Notes: a model not told the origin generated them from the letters alone. Counted from the stretch's first letter, positions 40,258-49,505 are shown. The stretch is DNA of 64,000 bases from Streptomyces sp. C10-9-1 (GCF_024497955.1 NZ_JANHKP010000012.1:124001-188000), one strand, 5' to 3'. Numbers and translations: made by a program.

Positions 40258-41856
40258 GTGTCATCAGCGTCCCCCGCTGCCGCGCCCGCAACGCAACCGG
40301 ACACCGTCCTCGTTGTCGACTTCGGCGCCCAGTACGCACAGCTCATCGCCCGCCGGGTCCGCGAGGCCCGCGTCTACAGCGAGATCGTCCCCTCCACGAT
40401 GCCGGTGGCGGAGATGCTGGCGAAGAACCCCAAGGCGATCATCCTCTCCGGCGGCCCGTCCTCCGTGTACGCCGAGGGCGCGCCCCGCCTGGACCGCTCG
40501 CTGTTCGAGGCGGGCGTCCCCGTCTTCGGCATGTGCTACGGCTTCCAGCTGATGGCCACCGCCCTGGGCGGCACGGTCGACAACACCGGCTCCCGCGAGT
40601 ACGGACGCACGCCGCTCCACGTCTCCAAGCCCGGCTCCACCCTCTTCGAGGGCACCCCGGCCGAGCAGTCCGTGTGGATGTCCCACGGCGACGCCTGCTC
40701 CGAGGCGCCCGAGGGATTCACCGTCACCGCGTCCACCGACGTCGTGCCGGTCGCCGCCTTCGAGAACGACGAGAAGAAGCTCTACGGCGTGCAGTACCAC
40801 CCCGAGGTGATGCACTCCACCCACGGCCAGCAGGTCCTGGAGCACTTCCTCTACCGCGGTGCGGGCATCAGCCCCTCCTGGACCACGGGCAACGTCATCG
40901 AGGAGCAGGTCGCGGCCATCCGCGAGCAGGTCGGCACCAAGCGGGCCATCTGCGGCCTCTCCGGCGGCGTGGACTCGGCCGTGGCCGCGGCCCTGGTCCA
41001 GAAGGCCATCGGCTCCCAGCTCACCTGCGTCTACGTCGACCACGGCCTGATGCGCCAGGGCGAGACCGAGCAGGTCGAGAAGGACTTCGTGGCCGCGACC
41101 GGCGTCCAGCTGAAGGTCGTGGACGCGGAGGAGCGCTTCCTGGCCGCGCTCGCGGGCGTCTCCGACCCGGAGGAGAAGCGGAAGATCATCGGGCGCGAGT
41201 TCATCCGCGTCTTCGAGCAGGCCCAGGCCGAGATCGTCGCCGAGTCCGCGGGCGAGGGCGAGGACGTCGCCTTCCTCGTGCAGGGCACCCTCTACCCGGA
41301 CGTCGTGGAGTCCGGCGGCGGCACCGGCACCGCCAACATCAAGTCCCACCACAACGTGGGCGGACTTCCCGAGGACCTGGAGTTCGCGCTCGTCGAGCCG
41401 CTGCGCCAGCTGTTCAAGGACGAGGTCCGCATGGTCGGCCAGGAGCTCGGCCTGCCCGAGGAGATCGTCCAGCGCCAGCCCTTCCCCGGGCCGGGCCTCG
41501 GCATCCGCATCGTCGGCGAGGTCACCAAGCCCCGCCTGGACCTGCTGCGCCAGGCGGACGCCATCGCCCGCGAGGAGCTCACCGCCGCCGGCCTGGACCG
41601 GGAGATCTGGCAGTGCCCGGTCGTCCTGCTGGCCGAGGTGCGCAGCGTCGGCGTGCAGGGCGACGGCCGCACCTACGGCCACCCGATCGTGCTGCGGCCG
41701 GTGTCCTCCGAGGACGCGATGACCGCCGACTGGACCCGCATGCCCTACGACGTGCTGGCCCGCATCTCCACCCGGATCACCAACGAGGTCGCCGACGTCA
41801 ACCGCGTCGTCCTCGACGTGACGAGCAAGCCGCCGGGCACCATCGAGTGGGAGTGA
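40258..41856 (+). CDS. guaA: GMP synthase (glutamine-hydrolysing)
   Basis: 532 residues. Makes GMP from XMP. Class I glutaminase domain (about 20-205) with Cys93 in FGMCYGFQ and the YHPEV His/Glu; ATP pyrophosphatase domain with the P-loop LSGGVDSAVAAALV; C-terminal dimer domain with RQPFPGPGLGIRI and the final KPPGTIEWE. GTG start after GGAAGG; about 18 extra residues precede the domain. Completes the purine branch started by guaB 16 kb upstream. Confidence 0.97.
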   Translation: MSSASPAAAPATQPDTVLVVDFGAQYAQLIARRVREARVYSEIVPSTMPVAEMLAKNPKAIILSGGPSSVYAEGAPRLDRSLFEAGVPVFGMCYGFQLMATALGGTVDNTGSREYGRTPLHVSKPGSTLFEGTPAEQSVWMSHGDACSEAPEGFTVTASTDVVPVAAFENDEKKLYGVQYHPEVMHSTHGQQVLEHFLYRGAGISPSWTTGNVIEEQVAAIREQVGTKRAICGLSGGVDSAVAAALVQKAIGSQLTCVYVDHGLMRQGETEQVEKDFVAATGVQLKVVDAEERFLAALAGVSDPEEKRKIIGREFIRVFEQAQAEIVAESAGEGEDVAFLVQGTLYPDVVESGGGTGTANIKSHHNVGGLPEDLEFALVEPLRQLFKDEVRMVGQELGLPEEIVQRQPFPGPGLGIRIVGEVTKPRLDLLRQADAIAREELTAAGLDREIWQCPVVLLAEVRSVGVQGDGRTYGHPIVLRPVSSEDAMTADWTRMPYDVLARISTRITNEVADVNRVVLDVTSKPPGTIEWE

Positions 41857-42077
41857 CCTCCCCCTGAGGCCGGCCGAAGCCGCCGCCCGCCCCGCGCGGT
41901 CGGCGGCGTCGCCGTCCCCCGGTGCGGCCGGGCACCGGCGCTTCCCGCCTCCGGGGGCTTCCGCCGCCCGCCCCGCCCGCCGTACGGTCCTGTCACGATC
42001 CGTGCCGCTCACCGCTGAGCGGGGCGGTCTCCCCGTACGTATGGTCGACAGACGGACACTTCGAGGCGGGACGGGCA

Positions 42078-42599
42078 ATGAGAGACATGGACCGGACGAC
42101 GGCCACCTACGGCACTGCCGACGACACCCCGCCGACCCGGCGGGACCTGGCGGCCCGGTACGCCCTGCTGCCCCTGCGGCTCTTCCTCGGGATCACCTTC
42201 GTCTACGCGGGCATCGACAAGCTCACCGACAGCACCTTCCTGGCCGCCACCGGCCCCGGCTCCCTCGGCGAGCTCATGAACGCCGTCCGCGGCACCGCCG
42301 CGGTGCCGGGCCTGGTCGACCTCGCGCTGAACGACCCCGTGGCCTTCGGGTACGCCATCGCCCTCGGCGAGCTCGCCGTGGGACTCGGCACCCTGGCCGG
42401 CCTGCTGGCCCGCGTGGCGGCCCTCGGAGGCGCGCTCATCTCGCTGAGCCTGTGGCTCACGGTCAGCTGGCAGACCGAGCCGTACTACTACGGGAACGAC
42501 CTGGTCTACCTGATGGCCTGGCTGCCCCTGGTACTCGCCGGGGCGTCCTACTGGTCCCTGGACGCCCTGCTCCGCGCGCGGCGGCGCCGCACCGCGTAG
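42078..42599 (+). CDS. DoxX-family membrane protein
   Basis: 173 residues with four membrane helices: LLPLRLFLGITFVYAGIDKL, AFGYAIALGELAVGLGTLAG, LLARVAALGGALISLSLWLT and LVYLMAWLPLVLAGASYWSL. The first helix with FVYAGIDKLTD is the DoxX signature. DoxX proteins are linked to thiol or quinone redox at the membrane. ATG 42078 lies after GAGG. Its 3' end overlaps the convergent gene by 52 bp. Confidence 0.85.
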   Translation: MRDMDRTTATYGTADDTPPTRRDLAARYALLPLRLFLGITFVYAGIDKLTDSTFLAATGPGSLGELMNAVRGTAAVPGLVDLALNDPVAFGYAIALGELAVGLGTLAGLLARVAALGGALISLSLWLTVSWQTEPYYYGNDLVYLMAWLPLVLAGASYWSLDALLRARRRRTA

Positions 42600-42781
42600 T
42601 GGGCCGAGCCCGCGACGCCCGCCAGCGCCAGCCCGGCGGCCGTCAGCGGCAGGGCCGTGAACCACGGGACCGTCCACTCGCCGGCGGCGTCCCCCGCGTA
42701 CAACGCGGCGACGCCCAGGGCGCAGAGCCCGGCGATCAGCCGCCCCGGCCGGAAGCCGTGGGCGCTCTCATGGCTGCGCAC
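42548..42781 (-). CDS. Small membrane protein downstream of PspC gene
   Basis: 77 residues from a GTG inside the end of the PspC-family gene (14-bp overlap). Two hydrophobic helices, LIAGLCALGVAALYAGDAAG and FTALPLTAAGLALAGVAGSA, and a basic tail RRRRARSRASRD. No family recognised. The coupling to the PspC gene supports expression; the convergent 52-bp overlap with DoxX is unusual. Confidence 0.65.
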   Translation of the reverse strand: MRSHESAHGFRPGRLIAGLCALGVAALYAGDAAGEWTVPWFTALPLTAAGLALAGVAGSAHYAVRRRRARSRASRDQ

Positions 42782-44060
42782 GGTCCACCTCCACCTGTCC
42801 GATGCCCACTTCCAGTTCCAGCCTGACGGTCCCGGCGGCGGCCGCACCCTCCGGGGGCCGCAGGGTCTCCCGCACGGTGCGTCCCGGGTCGACGCGCACC
42901 ATGTCGGGCGGGTCGTCGGGCAGGCGGACTCCGCCGACCCCGGCCGTGGCCTCCAGCACCACCACCGCGTCCGCGGGCACCACGACCCTGAGCACGCCCA
43001 GGCCCACCTCCGCCCGGGTCGACGCCGTGTCCCCCTCGGGCACGTCCACCCCGGACAGGTCCAGGGTCGCCGAGCCCGAGCCCAGCTCGTAGGAGGGGCG
43101 GACGTCGGCGACCGTCGAGGGCCGCCAGGTGTCCTCGCGGAAGTCCGTGCCGATGCTCGGCGGCAGCGCCGCGGCGCCCGCCAGGAGCGCGGCGGTGACG
43201 GCGGTCATCAGGACCGTCCCCGCGCCGGTGCGCCCCAGCACACTGCTGACCACCAGCCCCGCGCCGAGCACCGCGAGTGCGGCGACCAGCCCGGTCTGGA
43301 GGCTGGAGCCCAGGGGCCCGCCCCAGGTGGCCGCGGTGCCGATCGCCCCGGCCAGCAGGGCCAGCAGCACCACCGGCCCGCCGATGCCCCGCCGGGGCCC
43401 CTGCCGCACGGGCGTCGCCCCGCGGAGCCCGGCGGCCTCCTCGGGGCCGAGGGCCGCGGCGTCCGAGGGCCCCCACAGGTAGCCGGTCGCCACGGGCCCC
43501 GTGGTGCCGTCCTTGAGGATCGGGTCCCGCCACCAGGAGGGGGCGTCCGGCGAGGGCGGCGCCTTGGTCTCGGGCGGCGCCTCCGCCACGGTGTGCGCCG
43601 TCGAGGGCGCCGCCGGTGCGCCCTCGGGTGCACCGGCGCGGCGCCGCAGCGACCACACGCCGAGCCCCGCCGTCGCGAGCGACAGCATCGCCGCGAAGGC
43701 GAGCAGATCGGCGTTGCGCAGCATCGACAGCAGCAGGCCGCAGCCGATCAGTGCCAGCAGCAGGGCGCTCAGGCAGGCGCGGTCCACCCGCCCGGAGAGC
43801 AGGCGGCGGAACTCGTTCTCCCCGTCGGCGTCGCCGTCGGAGGGGATGAGCAACCAGGCGAAGCCGTAGAAGATCAGGCCGATGCCGCCGGTGGCGGACA
43901 GCACGCCGATCGAGACCCGGAAGATCACCGGGTCCACGTCGCAGTGCCGGCCGAGCCCACCGCAGACCCCGGCGACCAGCTTGCCCCGCCGGGAGCGCCG
44001 CAGCGGAGGCTGCGGCTGCTCGTGCGGCGGGCTGGGCGGTGCGGCGGTCGGCTGGCTCAT
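42768..44060 (-). CDS. PspC domain membrane protein
   Basis: 430 residues. Pro-rich head, then a PspC domain (about 22-75: KLVAGVCGGLGRHCDVDPVI, FRVSIGVLSATGGIGLIFYG). Further helices near 95-135 and 225-300 and a C-terminal beta-rich domain (YELGSGSATLDLSGVDVPEG, LGVLRVVVPADA) of the LiaF/DUF1707-associated type. Divergent from a PspC-type sensor kinase, so it is probably a membrane partner in envelope-stress sensing. Confidence 0.85.
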   Translation of the reverse strand: MSQPTAAPPSPPHEQPQPPLRRSRRGKLVAGVCGGLGRHCDVDPVIFRVSIGVLSATGGIGLIFYGFAWLLIPSDGDADGENEFRRLLSGRVDRACLSALLLALIGCGLLLSMLRNADLLAFAAMLSLATAGLGVWSLRRRAGAPEGAPAAPSTAHTVAEAPPETKAPPSPDAPSWWRDPILKDGTTGPVATGYLWGPSDAAALGPEEAAGLRGATPVRQGPRRGIGGPVVLLALLAGAIGTAATWGGPLGSSLQTGLVAALAVLGAGLVVSSVLGRTGAGTVLMTAVTAALLAGAAALPPSIGTDFREDTWRPSTVADVRPSYELGSGSATLDLSGVDVPEGDTASTRAEVGLGVLRVVVPADAVVVLEATAGVGGVRLPDDPPDMVRVDPGRTVRETLRPPEGAAAAGTVRLELEVGIGQVEVDRAQP

Positions 44061-44271
44061 GCCTCCATGGTGACGGGCCGTCGGGGTGCACGGCAGCCGT
44101 CACGACCCTGGACCTCCCCTGATATTGCCCCGGGTCCGGCCCGGGGCGACCGCTTTCCTGCCCGGCACCGAGCCCGGGGTGCGGCCCGGTGGCCGGGCCG
44201 GGGCCGGGTCAGGGTCGGTCTCAGGGGCGGCCCTGATGTCCGCGCCCCCGCCTCCGTGTGACGATCTGCGT

Positions 44272-45543
44272 ATGCCAGTCGCCGCCCGCCCGCCCGAGAC
44301 CGACGAGCCCGCCGTGCGCAAGCTCTACCGCAGTGCCGACGGCAGGATGCTGGGCGGCGTGGCGCGCGGGCTGGCGGGCCACCTGGGCGTGCCGGTGATC
44401 TGGGTGCGGCTGGTGTTCCTGGTGCTGTTCATGGCGGACGGCCTGGGCGCGCTGCCCTACGCCGTCCTCTGGATCGCCGTCCCGCTGGGTGTCGGCGGGC
44501 GGGAGACCGCTCCGCGTCCGCTCGTCGAGACCACGCCGGACGGCAGGAAGCGCCTGCGCAAACCCGACAAGGGGCAGATCGTCGCCCTCGCCGCGCTGCT
44601 CTTCGGCGGTGCGCTGTTCGTGGAGAACCTCGAACGCAACAGCATCAACCGCTACATCGTGCCCACGCTGCTGATCGGCGCGGGCGTCGTGCTCGTGTGG
44701 CGGCAGGCCGACAACGCCCGTCGGGCCAGCTGGCTGCCCGGCTCCTCCGGCGGGGGCCGGCTCTTCCCCGTGGCGCGGGTGGTGGCGGGCGTCGCGCTCG
44801 CGGCGGCGGGTCTCACCGCCTTCGTCGTGGTGCGCGGGTCGGCCGCCCAACTGGGCAACATCCTCACCGCCGCGATCGCGGTGATCGTCGGTGTCGCGCT
44901 GCTCGCCGGTCCCTGGCTGGTGCGCATGACGCAGGACCTCTCGGAGGAGCGGACGATGCGCATCCGGGCCCAGGAGCGGGCCGAGGTCGCCGCCCACGTC
45001 CACGACTCGGTGCTGCACACCCTCACCCTGATCCAGCGCAACGCCGAGGACGCCGGGGAGGTGCGCCGGCTCGCCCGGGCCCAGGAGCGGGAGCTGCGCA
45101 ACTGGCTCTACCGTCCGGAGGGCACGGGCAAGGAGGAGGACGAGGCCCCCGACACGCTGGCGGAGGCGGTCCGCCGGGCCGCCGCCGAGGTCGAGGACAA
45201 GCACGGTGTGCCGGTGGAGGTCGTCGTCGTGGGGGACTGCCCGCTCGACGAGCGTCTGGGGGCGCAGCTGCAGGCCGCGCGCGAGGCGATGGTCAACGCG
45301 GCCAAGTACGGTGGCTCCGGAGGGGCCGTGCAGGTGTACGCGGAGGTCGAGCCGCGGTCGGTCTTCGTCTCCGTCAGGGACCGGGGGCCGGGATTCGACC
45401 TGGACGCGGTCCCCGATGACAGGATGGGTGTCAGGGAGTCGATCATCGGCCGGATGCAGCGCAACGGCGGGACGGCACGGCTCCGCTCGGCGGCGGGCGG
45501 GGGGACCGAGGTGGAGCTCGAGATGGAGAGGGCTGACGGATGA
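44272..45543 (+). CDS. PspC-domain sensor histidine kinase
   Basis: 423 residues. PspC domain at 14-75 (KLYRSADGRMLGGVARGLAG), several membrane helices to about 220, then a NarL-type kinase core: H-box AEVAAHVHDSVLHTLTLI (His244), DHp helices, and an ATPase domain with EAMVNAAKYGGSGG and VRDRGPGFDLDAVP. No Shine-Dalgarno; GACGAT lies 6 nt upstream. Its stop overlaps the response regulator start (ATGA). With the divergent PspC protein it forms a likely LiaRSF/PspC-type envelope-stress system. Confidence 0.9.
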   Translation: MPVAARPPETDEPAVRKLYRSADGRMLGGVARGLAGHLGVPVIWVRLVFLVLFMADGLGALPYAVLWIAVPLGVGGRETAPRPLVETTPDGRKRLRKPDKGQIVALAALLFGGALFVENLERNSINRYIVPTLLIGAGVVLVWRQADNARRASWLPGSSGGGRLFPVARVVAGVALAAAGLTAFVVVRGSAAQLGNILTAAIAVIVGVALLAGPWLVRMTQDLSEERTMRIRAQERAEVAAHVHDSVLHTLTLIQRNAEDAGEVRRLARAQERELRNWLYRPEGTGKEEDEAPDTLAEAVRRAAAEVEDKHGVPVEVVVVGDCPLDERLGAQLQAAREAMVNAAKYGGSGGAVQVYAEVEPRSVFVSVRDRGPGFDLDAVPDDRMGVRESIIGRMQRNGGTARLRSAAGGGTEVELEMERADG

Positions 45544-46229
45544 CCGAGGCTGCGGAGGAGACCGCCGGACGGCGGGTGCGGGTGGTGCTCGTGGACGACC
45601 ACCGGATGTTCCGGGCGGGTGTCCAGGCCGAGATCGGGCGGACGGAGGAGACGGGCGTCGAGGTCGTCGGGGAGGCCGCCGACGTGGACCAGGCCGTCAC
45701 CGTCATCACCGCCACCCGCCCGGAGGTCGTCCTGCTGGACGTCCACCTCCCGGGCGGCGGCGGGGTGGAGGTGCTGCGGCGCTGCGCCACGCTGATGGGC
45801 GCGGCGGTCGACCCGGTCCGCTTCCTGGCGCTGTCGGTCTCGGACGCCGCGGAGGACGTCATCGGCGTCATCCGGGGCGGGGCGCGCGGCTACGTCACCA
45901 AGACGATCACCGGGGCGGACCTGGTGGACTCCGTCTTCCGTGTGCAGGACGGGGACGCGGTCTTCTCGCCGCGCCTCGCCGGGTTCGTGCTCGACGCCTT
46001 CGCCTCCACCGACGCGGTCCCCGTCGACGAGGACCTGGACCGGCTGACCCAGCGGGAGCGCGAGGTGCTGCGGCTGATCGCCCGCGGGTACGCCTACAAG
46101 GAGATCGCGAAGCAGCTGTTCATCTCCGTGAAGACGGTCGAGTCCCATGTCTCCGCGGTGCTGCGCAAGCTCCAGCTCTCCAACCGGCACGAACTCACCC
46201 GCTGGGCGACCGCCCGCCGACTGGTCTGA
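45540..46229 (+). CDS. NarL/LuxR-family response regulator
   Basis: 229 residues. Receiver with VVLVDDHRMFRAGV, phosphoacceptor Asp67 in VVLLDVHLPGGGG, and GYVTKTI; HTH domain with LTQREREVLRLIARGYAYKE and FISVKTVESHVSAVLRKL. Translationally coupled to its kinase. Targets probably include the divergent PspC operon. Confidence 0.93.
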   Translation: MTEAAEETAGRRVRVVLVDDHRMFRAGVQAEIGRTEETGVEVVGEAADVDQAVTVITATRPEVVLLDVHLPGGGGVEVLRRCATLMGAAVDPVRFLALSVSDAAEDVIGVIRGGARGYVTKTITGADLVDSVFRVQDGDAVFSPRLAGFVLDAFASTDAVPVDEDLDRLTQREREVLRLIARGYAYKEIAKQLFISVKTVESHVSAVLRKLQLSNRHELTRWATARRLV

Positions 46230-46236
46230 CTCCGGC

Positions 46237-46263
46237 CCGGCGCGCCGTGCGGGGGCGCCGGGG
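46237..46263. terminator. Weak hairpin between response regulator and convergent NlpC/P60 gene
   Basis: 8-bp stem CCCGGCGC / GCGCCGGG with an 11-nt loop in the 76-bp convergent gap. Confidence 0.5.
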
Positions 46264-46305
46264 CAAGGCGGCCGGGCGGCCGGGAGCGGGGGTGGCGCGT
46301 CGGCC

Positions 46306-47367
46306 TCAGGCGACGCGGACCGCGCCCGCGAACGGCATCTCGTCGATGCCCGCGATCCGCACCGGTGACCCGGGCCGCGGGGCGTGGATCATCCTGCCGT
46401 CCCCGATGTAGAGCCCGACGTGGGTGATGCCGGGGTAGAAGAACACCAGGTCGCCCGGCGCCAGTTGGGAACGGGCGACCCGCCGCCCCGCCTCGATCTG
46501 CGTGTAGGTGGTGCGGGGGAGGGCCACGCCCGCCGAGCGCCAGGCCGCCTGCGTCAGCCCCGAGCAGTCGTAGGAGCCGGGCCCGGTGGCGCCCCACACG
46601 TACGGCTTTCCCAGGGCGCCGTAGGCGTAGGCCACGGCCCGCGCGGCCCGTCCGTCGGCCGGACCCGAGGGCGCCCTGGGGGCGGGCATGTCCGCGCGCC
46701 CGGCGCGGTCGGCGCGGTCGGGGCCCTCGGCGGCGCCCCGCGCGTAGGCCGCCCGCTCCTCGGCGGTGAGCCGGGCCAGCAGCCGCTCCGCGTCCGCGAG
46801 CCGCTTTCGGACCGACTCCTTGTGCCGTGCCGCCCGGCCGCGGTGCTCCTCCAGTTCGGTCGCCCGCAGCCCGGCGCGCTCGCGCAGCTCGGCGAGGTCG
46901 ACGAGCTGGCGCCGTACCGAGGCGAGGGCGGACGCCCGGCGGTCGCCGACGCGCTCGGCGAGCGAGGCGCGTTCCAGGTACTCGCCGGGATCGGAGGTGA
47001 GGGCGAGCCGGAGACCGGGGTCGATGCCGCCCGCGCGGTACTGCGCGGCGGCGAAGGAACCGAGCGCCTCGCGCGAGGTGTTGAGCCGCTCGGTGCGCCG
47101 GGCCGCCTCGTCGCGGAGGGCGCCGAGTTCGTCGCGGGCGGCGTCCGCCTGCTCCTTGGCGCCGTTGTAGCGCTCGGTCGCGGCCTCCGCCTCCCGGTAC
47201 AGCGTGTCCACCTTCGCCTTGACCTGCGCGGTGGTGGGCCGCGGGTCGGCGTGGGCCGTTCCGCCGAGCGCCGTGCCGCCGGCGGCGCCCGCGAGGGCGA
47301 GGGCGGCGGCCGTCCGGCCCGCCGGTCCGGTGTGCGGACGCTGCCTGGGTTTCCGGTGCACTGCCAC
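46306..47367 (-). CDS. Secreted NlpC/P60 peptidoglycan endopeptidase (copy 1)
   Basis: 353 residues from GTG. Signal peptide with basic head and AAALALAGAAGGTALGGTAHA; coiled coil (about 45-215) rich in Ala/Glu/Arg; C-terminal NlpC/P60 domain with catalytic Cys in SYDCSGLTQAAW, His in THVGLYIGDG and third residue in MIHAPRPG. Layout matches RipA/SwlA-like hydrolases that cut stem peptides. No ydaO riboswitch in its leader, unlike the close homologue 1.8 kb away. Confidence 0.9.
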   Translation of the reverse strand: MAVHRKPRQRPHTGPAGRTAAALALAGAAGGTALGGTAHADPRPTTAQVKAKVDTLYREAEAATERYNGAKEQADAARDELGALRDEAARRTERLNTSREALGSFAAAQYRAGGIDPGLRLALTSDPGEYLERASLAERVGDRRASALASVRRQLVDLAELRERAGLRATELEEHRGRAARHKESVRKRLADAERLLARLTAEERAAYARGAAEGPDRADRAGRADMPAPRAPSGPADGRAARAVAYAYGALGKPYVWGATGPGSYDCSGLTQAAWRSAGVALPRTTYTQIEAGRRVARSQLAPGDLVFFYPGITHVGLYIGDGRMIHAPRPGSPVRIAGIDEMPFAGAVRVA

Positions 47368-47707
47368 GGTGGCGCCGTTCCTTCCGTCGTACGTCCGTCG
47401 TCCCCGGGGGCCCGGCGGCGCGCACCGCACGGGAGAGCGGCGGGCCGCCGGACCCTTCGGCGGGGGTGGCCGAGCCGTCCGGCTGCACGACGGCGGTGGG
47501 AGCCGGCCACCTGGTGCTGGACGCTAGACCTCGCCGCCGCCGCGGGAGGCAGCGCCGACCGGAACTGCCCGAAGCCTTCTCTCCGTGCTTCGTCCCGCGG
47601 CCGGAGCGGATCGCCGAAGGACCGGGAACGGAAGCCCGCGGACCGATGCCGCGGACGGGGGCGACCCGGTCGGGATCCGGTGGTATGGGCCGCATAGGCT
47701 CCGCCGT
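47368..47707. other. Divergent intergenic region upstream of NlpC/P60 copy 1
   Basis: 340 bp. A minus-strand TAGCGT (47521-47526), the same -10 hexamer as the riboswitch-controlled paralogue, implies a leader of about 150 nt. That leader lacks the conserved ydaO blocks. On the plus strand TAGGCT (47695-47700) ends 7 nt before the next gene's ATG. Confidence 0.45.
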
Positions 47708-48061
47708 ATGGACGTACTCATCAATGTCTTCGTCGCCCTGCACGTCATCGGTATCGCCGCGCTCCTGGGCGGTTTCCTGACCCAGATGAAGGCGATGGGC
47801 GCGGGCACGGCCCGCTTCACGCCGGCGATGCTCCACGGGGCGCTGACCATGCTGGTCACCGGCGTGGCCCTGGTGGGGCTGAACCAGGCGGACGACCGGC
47901 CCGTCGACAACGTCAAGATCGCCGTGAAGCTGGCGGTGCTGGTGGTGGTCCTCGGGCTGGTCTACGTCAAGCGGGACGAGGAGCGGGTGGACAAGGCCCT
48001 CTTCGGCGCGGTCGGCGCGCTGACCACGGCGAACATCTTCATCGCCACGCTCTGGACCTGA
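47708..48061 (+). CDS. Small integral membrane protein
   Basis: 117 residues, with four hydrophobic helices: INVFVALHVIGIAALLGGFL, MLHGALTMLVTGVALVGLNQ, IAVKLAVLVVVLGLVYVKRD and ALFGAVGALTTANIFIATLW. Compact four-helix layout typical of small actinobacterial membrane proteins; function unknown. Likely leaderless (TAGGCT then 7 nt then ATG). Confidence 0.85.
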   Translation: MDVLINVFVALHVIGIAALLGGFLTQMKAMGAGTARFTPAMLHGALTMLVTGVALVGLNQADDRPVDNVKIAVKLAVLVVVLGLVYVKRDEERVDKALFGAVGALTTANIFIATLWT

Positions 48062-48100
48062 GCCCCGCTCCGGCCCGGCCCCCTTCCGGCGGACGCGGCG

Positions 48101-48129
48101 GGCGGGGGCGGCCTCCTGCCGCCCCCGCC
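48101..48129. terminator. Bidirectional terminator
   Basis: Perfect 12-bp stem GGCGGGGGCGGC / GCCGCCCCCGCC with loop CTCCT, between the convergent small membrane protein gene and NlpC/P60 copy 2. Confidence 0.88.
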
Positions 48130-48145
48130 GCGGTCCTTGCCGGGC

Positions 48146-49333
48146 TCAGGCCGGGCGGACGCTGCCGTAGACCGGCATGGAGTAGATGGACTCCTCGCGG
48201 ACGTTGGCGCCCGGCTTCGGTGCGTGGATCATCATGCCCTCGCCGATGTAGATGCCGACGTGGCTGATGTCGTCGTAGAAGAAGACCAGGTCCCCGGGGA
48301 GCAGGTCCTGGGTGGCGACCCGGGTCCCGACCTCCACCTGGTCCCAGGTGGTGCGGGGCAGGTCCACCCCCGCGGCCTTCCAGGCGGCCTGGGTCAGGCC
48401 CGAGCAGTCGTAGGAGCTCGGTCCGGTGGCCCCCCAGACGTACGGCTTCCCGATCTGCGCGCGGGCGAAGTCGATCACCTTGTCGGCCTTCGCCGCGTAC
48501 CCGCCGTCCACGGTCCCGCTCCCGGGGTCCGCGTCCTGCGCCGGGGGCTGCGCCGTCTCCTGTGCCGTCTCCCGCTCGCGGGCGGCCTCGGCCTCCTCCG
48601 CCGCCTGCCGCTCGGCCTCGGCCCGTTCCGCCTCGGCCCTGGCCTTCTCCTCCGCCTTGCGGCGGGCCTCCTCGGCCTTCTCGCGCTCAAGGGCCGCAAG
48701 CCGCGCCTTCTCCTCGGCGGTCAGCCGGGACAGCAGGGACCGCGCCTCGGCCAGCTTCGCCTGCACGTTCTGCTTGCTGGTGCGCAGTGCCTCCTGGGAG
48801 GCGCTCAGCTCCTCCAGGCGCTTGCCCGCCTCCGCGCGCTGCTCGGCGGCCTCGGCGCGCTGGGTCTCGTAGTCGGCGACCGCCTGCTGCTGCTGGTCGG
48901 TCATCCGGTCCATCAGGCGGGTCTGGTCGAAGTAGGCCTGGGGGCTCTCCGCGAACATCAGCGCCGCGGTCGGCGCCACCGCCCCGGTGCGGTACTGCGC
49001 GGCGGCGAAGGTGCCGAGCGCGCGCCGGGACTCGTTGAGCCTGTCCGCCCGCGTGGCCGCCTCGTCGAGCAGGGTGTCCACCTCGCGCCGCTGCTCGGTC
49101 GCGGCCTCCTTGGCCTTGTTGTACTCCTGCGTGGCGCTGCCCGCCTGCCGGTAGAGGTCGTCGACCTTCTTCTGCACCTCCTCGATGGAGGGCGAGGGCT
49201 CACCGGGTGCGGCGGAGGCGCTCTGTCCCGACAGCAGCGTGACCCCGGCGAGGGCGGCCGTGGTGAACCCGACGGCGGGGGAGGGCTTGGTGCTGCGGCT
49301 GCGGATCCTGCGATGCGACGCCAAGGCCGGCAT
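48146..49333 (-). CDS. Secreted NlpC/P60 endopeptidase (copy 2), c-di-AMP riboswitch controlled
   Basis: 395 residues. Basic head and signal peptide (AVGFTTAALAGVTLLSGQSASA), long coiled coil (about 45-260) ending in an Ala/Glu/Arg-rich helix, then NlpC/P60 with SYDCSGLTQAAW, SHVGIYIGEG and MIHAPKPG. Peptidoglycan hydrolase of the Swl/Rpf-associated type. The start ATG lies 17 nt after the ydaO aptamer, with GAAGGAG between. Streptomyces cell-wall hydrolases that promote growth and germination are known to be riboswitch-controlled in this way. Confidence 0.93.
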   Translation of the reverse strand: MPALASHRRIRSRSTKPSPAVGFTTAALAGVTLLSGQSASAAPGEPSPSIEEVQKKVDDLYRQAGSATQEYNKAKEAATEQRREVDTLLDEAATRADRLNESRRALGTFAAAQYRTGAVAPTAALMFAESPQAYFDQTRLMDRMTDQQQQAVADYETQRAEAAEQRAEAGKRLEELSASQEALRTSKQNVQAKLAEARSLLSRLTAEEKARLAALEREKAEEARRKAEEKARAEAERAEAERQAAEEAEAARERETAQETAQPPAQDADPGSGTVDGGYAAKADKVIDFARAQIGKPYVWGATGPSSYDCSGLTQAAWKAAGVDLPRTTWDQVEVGTRVATQDLLPGDLVFFYDDISHVGIYIGEGMMIHAPKPGANVREESIYSMPVYGSVRPA

Positions 49334-49349
49334 CTCCTTCTTCCGTGGA

Positions 49350-49505
49350 CCGCCTACCGGGTTAGCTGTCGGGTTCGGGCGAACGGAAGACGCCCTACGG
49401 GCAGCGCGCGGCGCGGCCCGATTCACCCCGGTCGTGCATCGAGTGGGTCCCCGGCTCCGAACCGCCCAGCGGCAGGCCCGGATTCGGCGTAGTCGACCCG
49501 TTCGG
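49350..49505 (-). ncRNA. ydaO/yuaA c-di-AMP riboswitch
   Basis: Minus-strand leader of the NlpC/P60 gene carries the conserved blocks of the ydaO family in order: GCCGAATCC, GCCGGGGACCCA (49444-49455), GGGGTGAAT (about 49421-49429), CCGAACCCGACAGCTAACC (49360-49378) and GTAGGCG (49351-49357). The family binds cyclic di-AMP and turns expression off, usually through a terminator. The short distance from aptamer to ATG (17 nt) leaves little room for a separate terminator, so translational or overlapping control is possible. Confidence 0.93.

Noticed and set aside
47368..47521. Second ydaO riboswitch before NlpC/P60 copy 1
   Set aside because: The conserved blocks GCCGGGGACCCA, GGGGTGAAT and GACAGCTAACC are absent.
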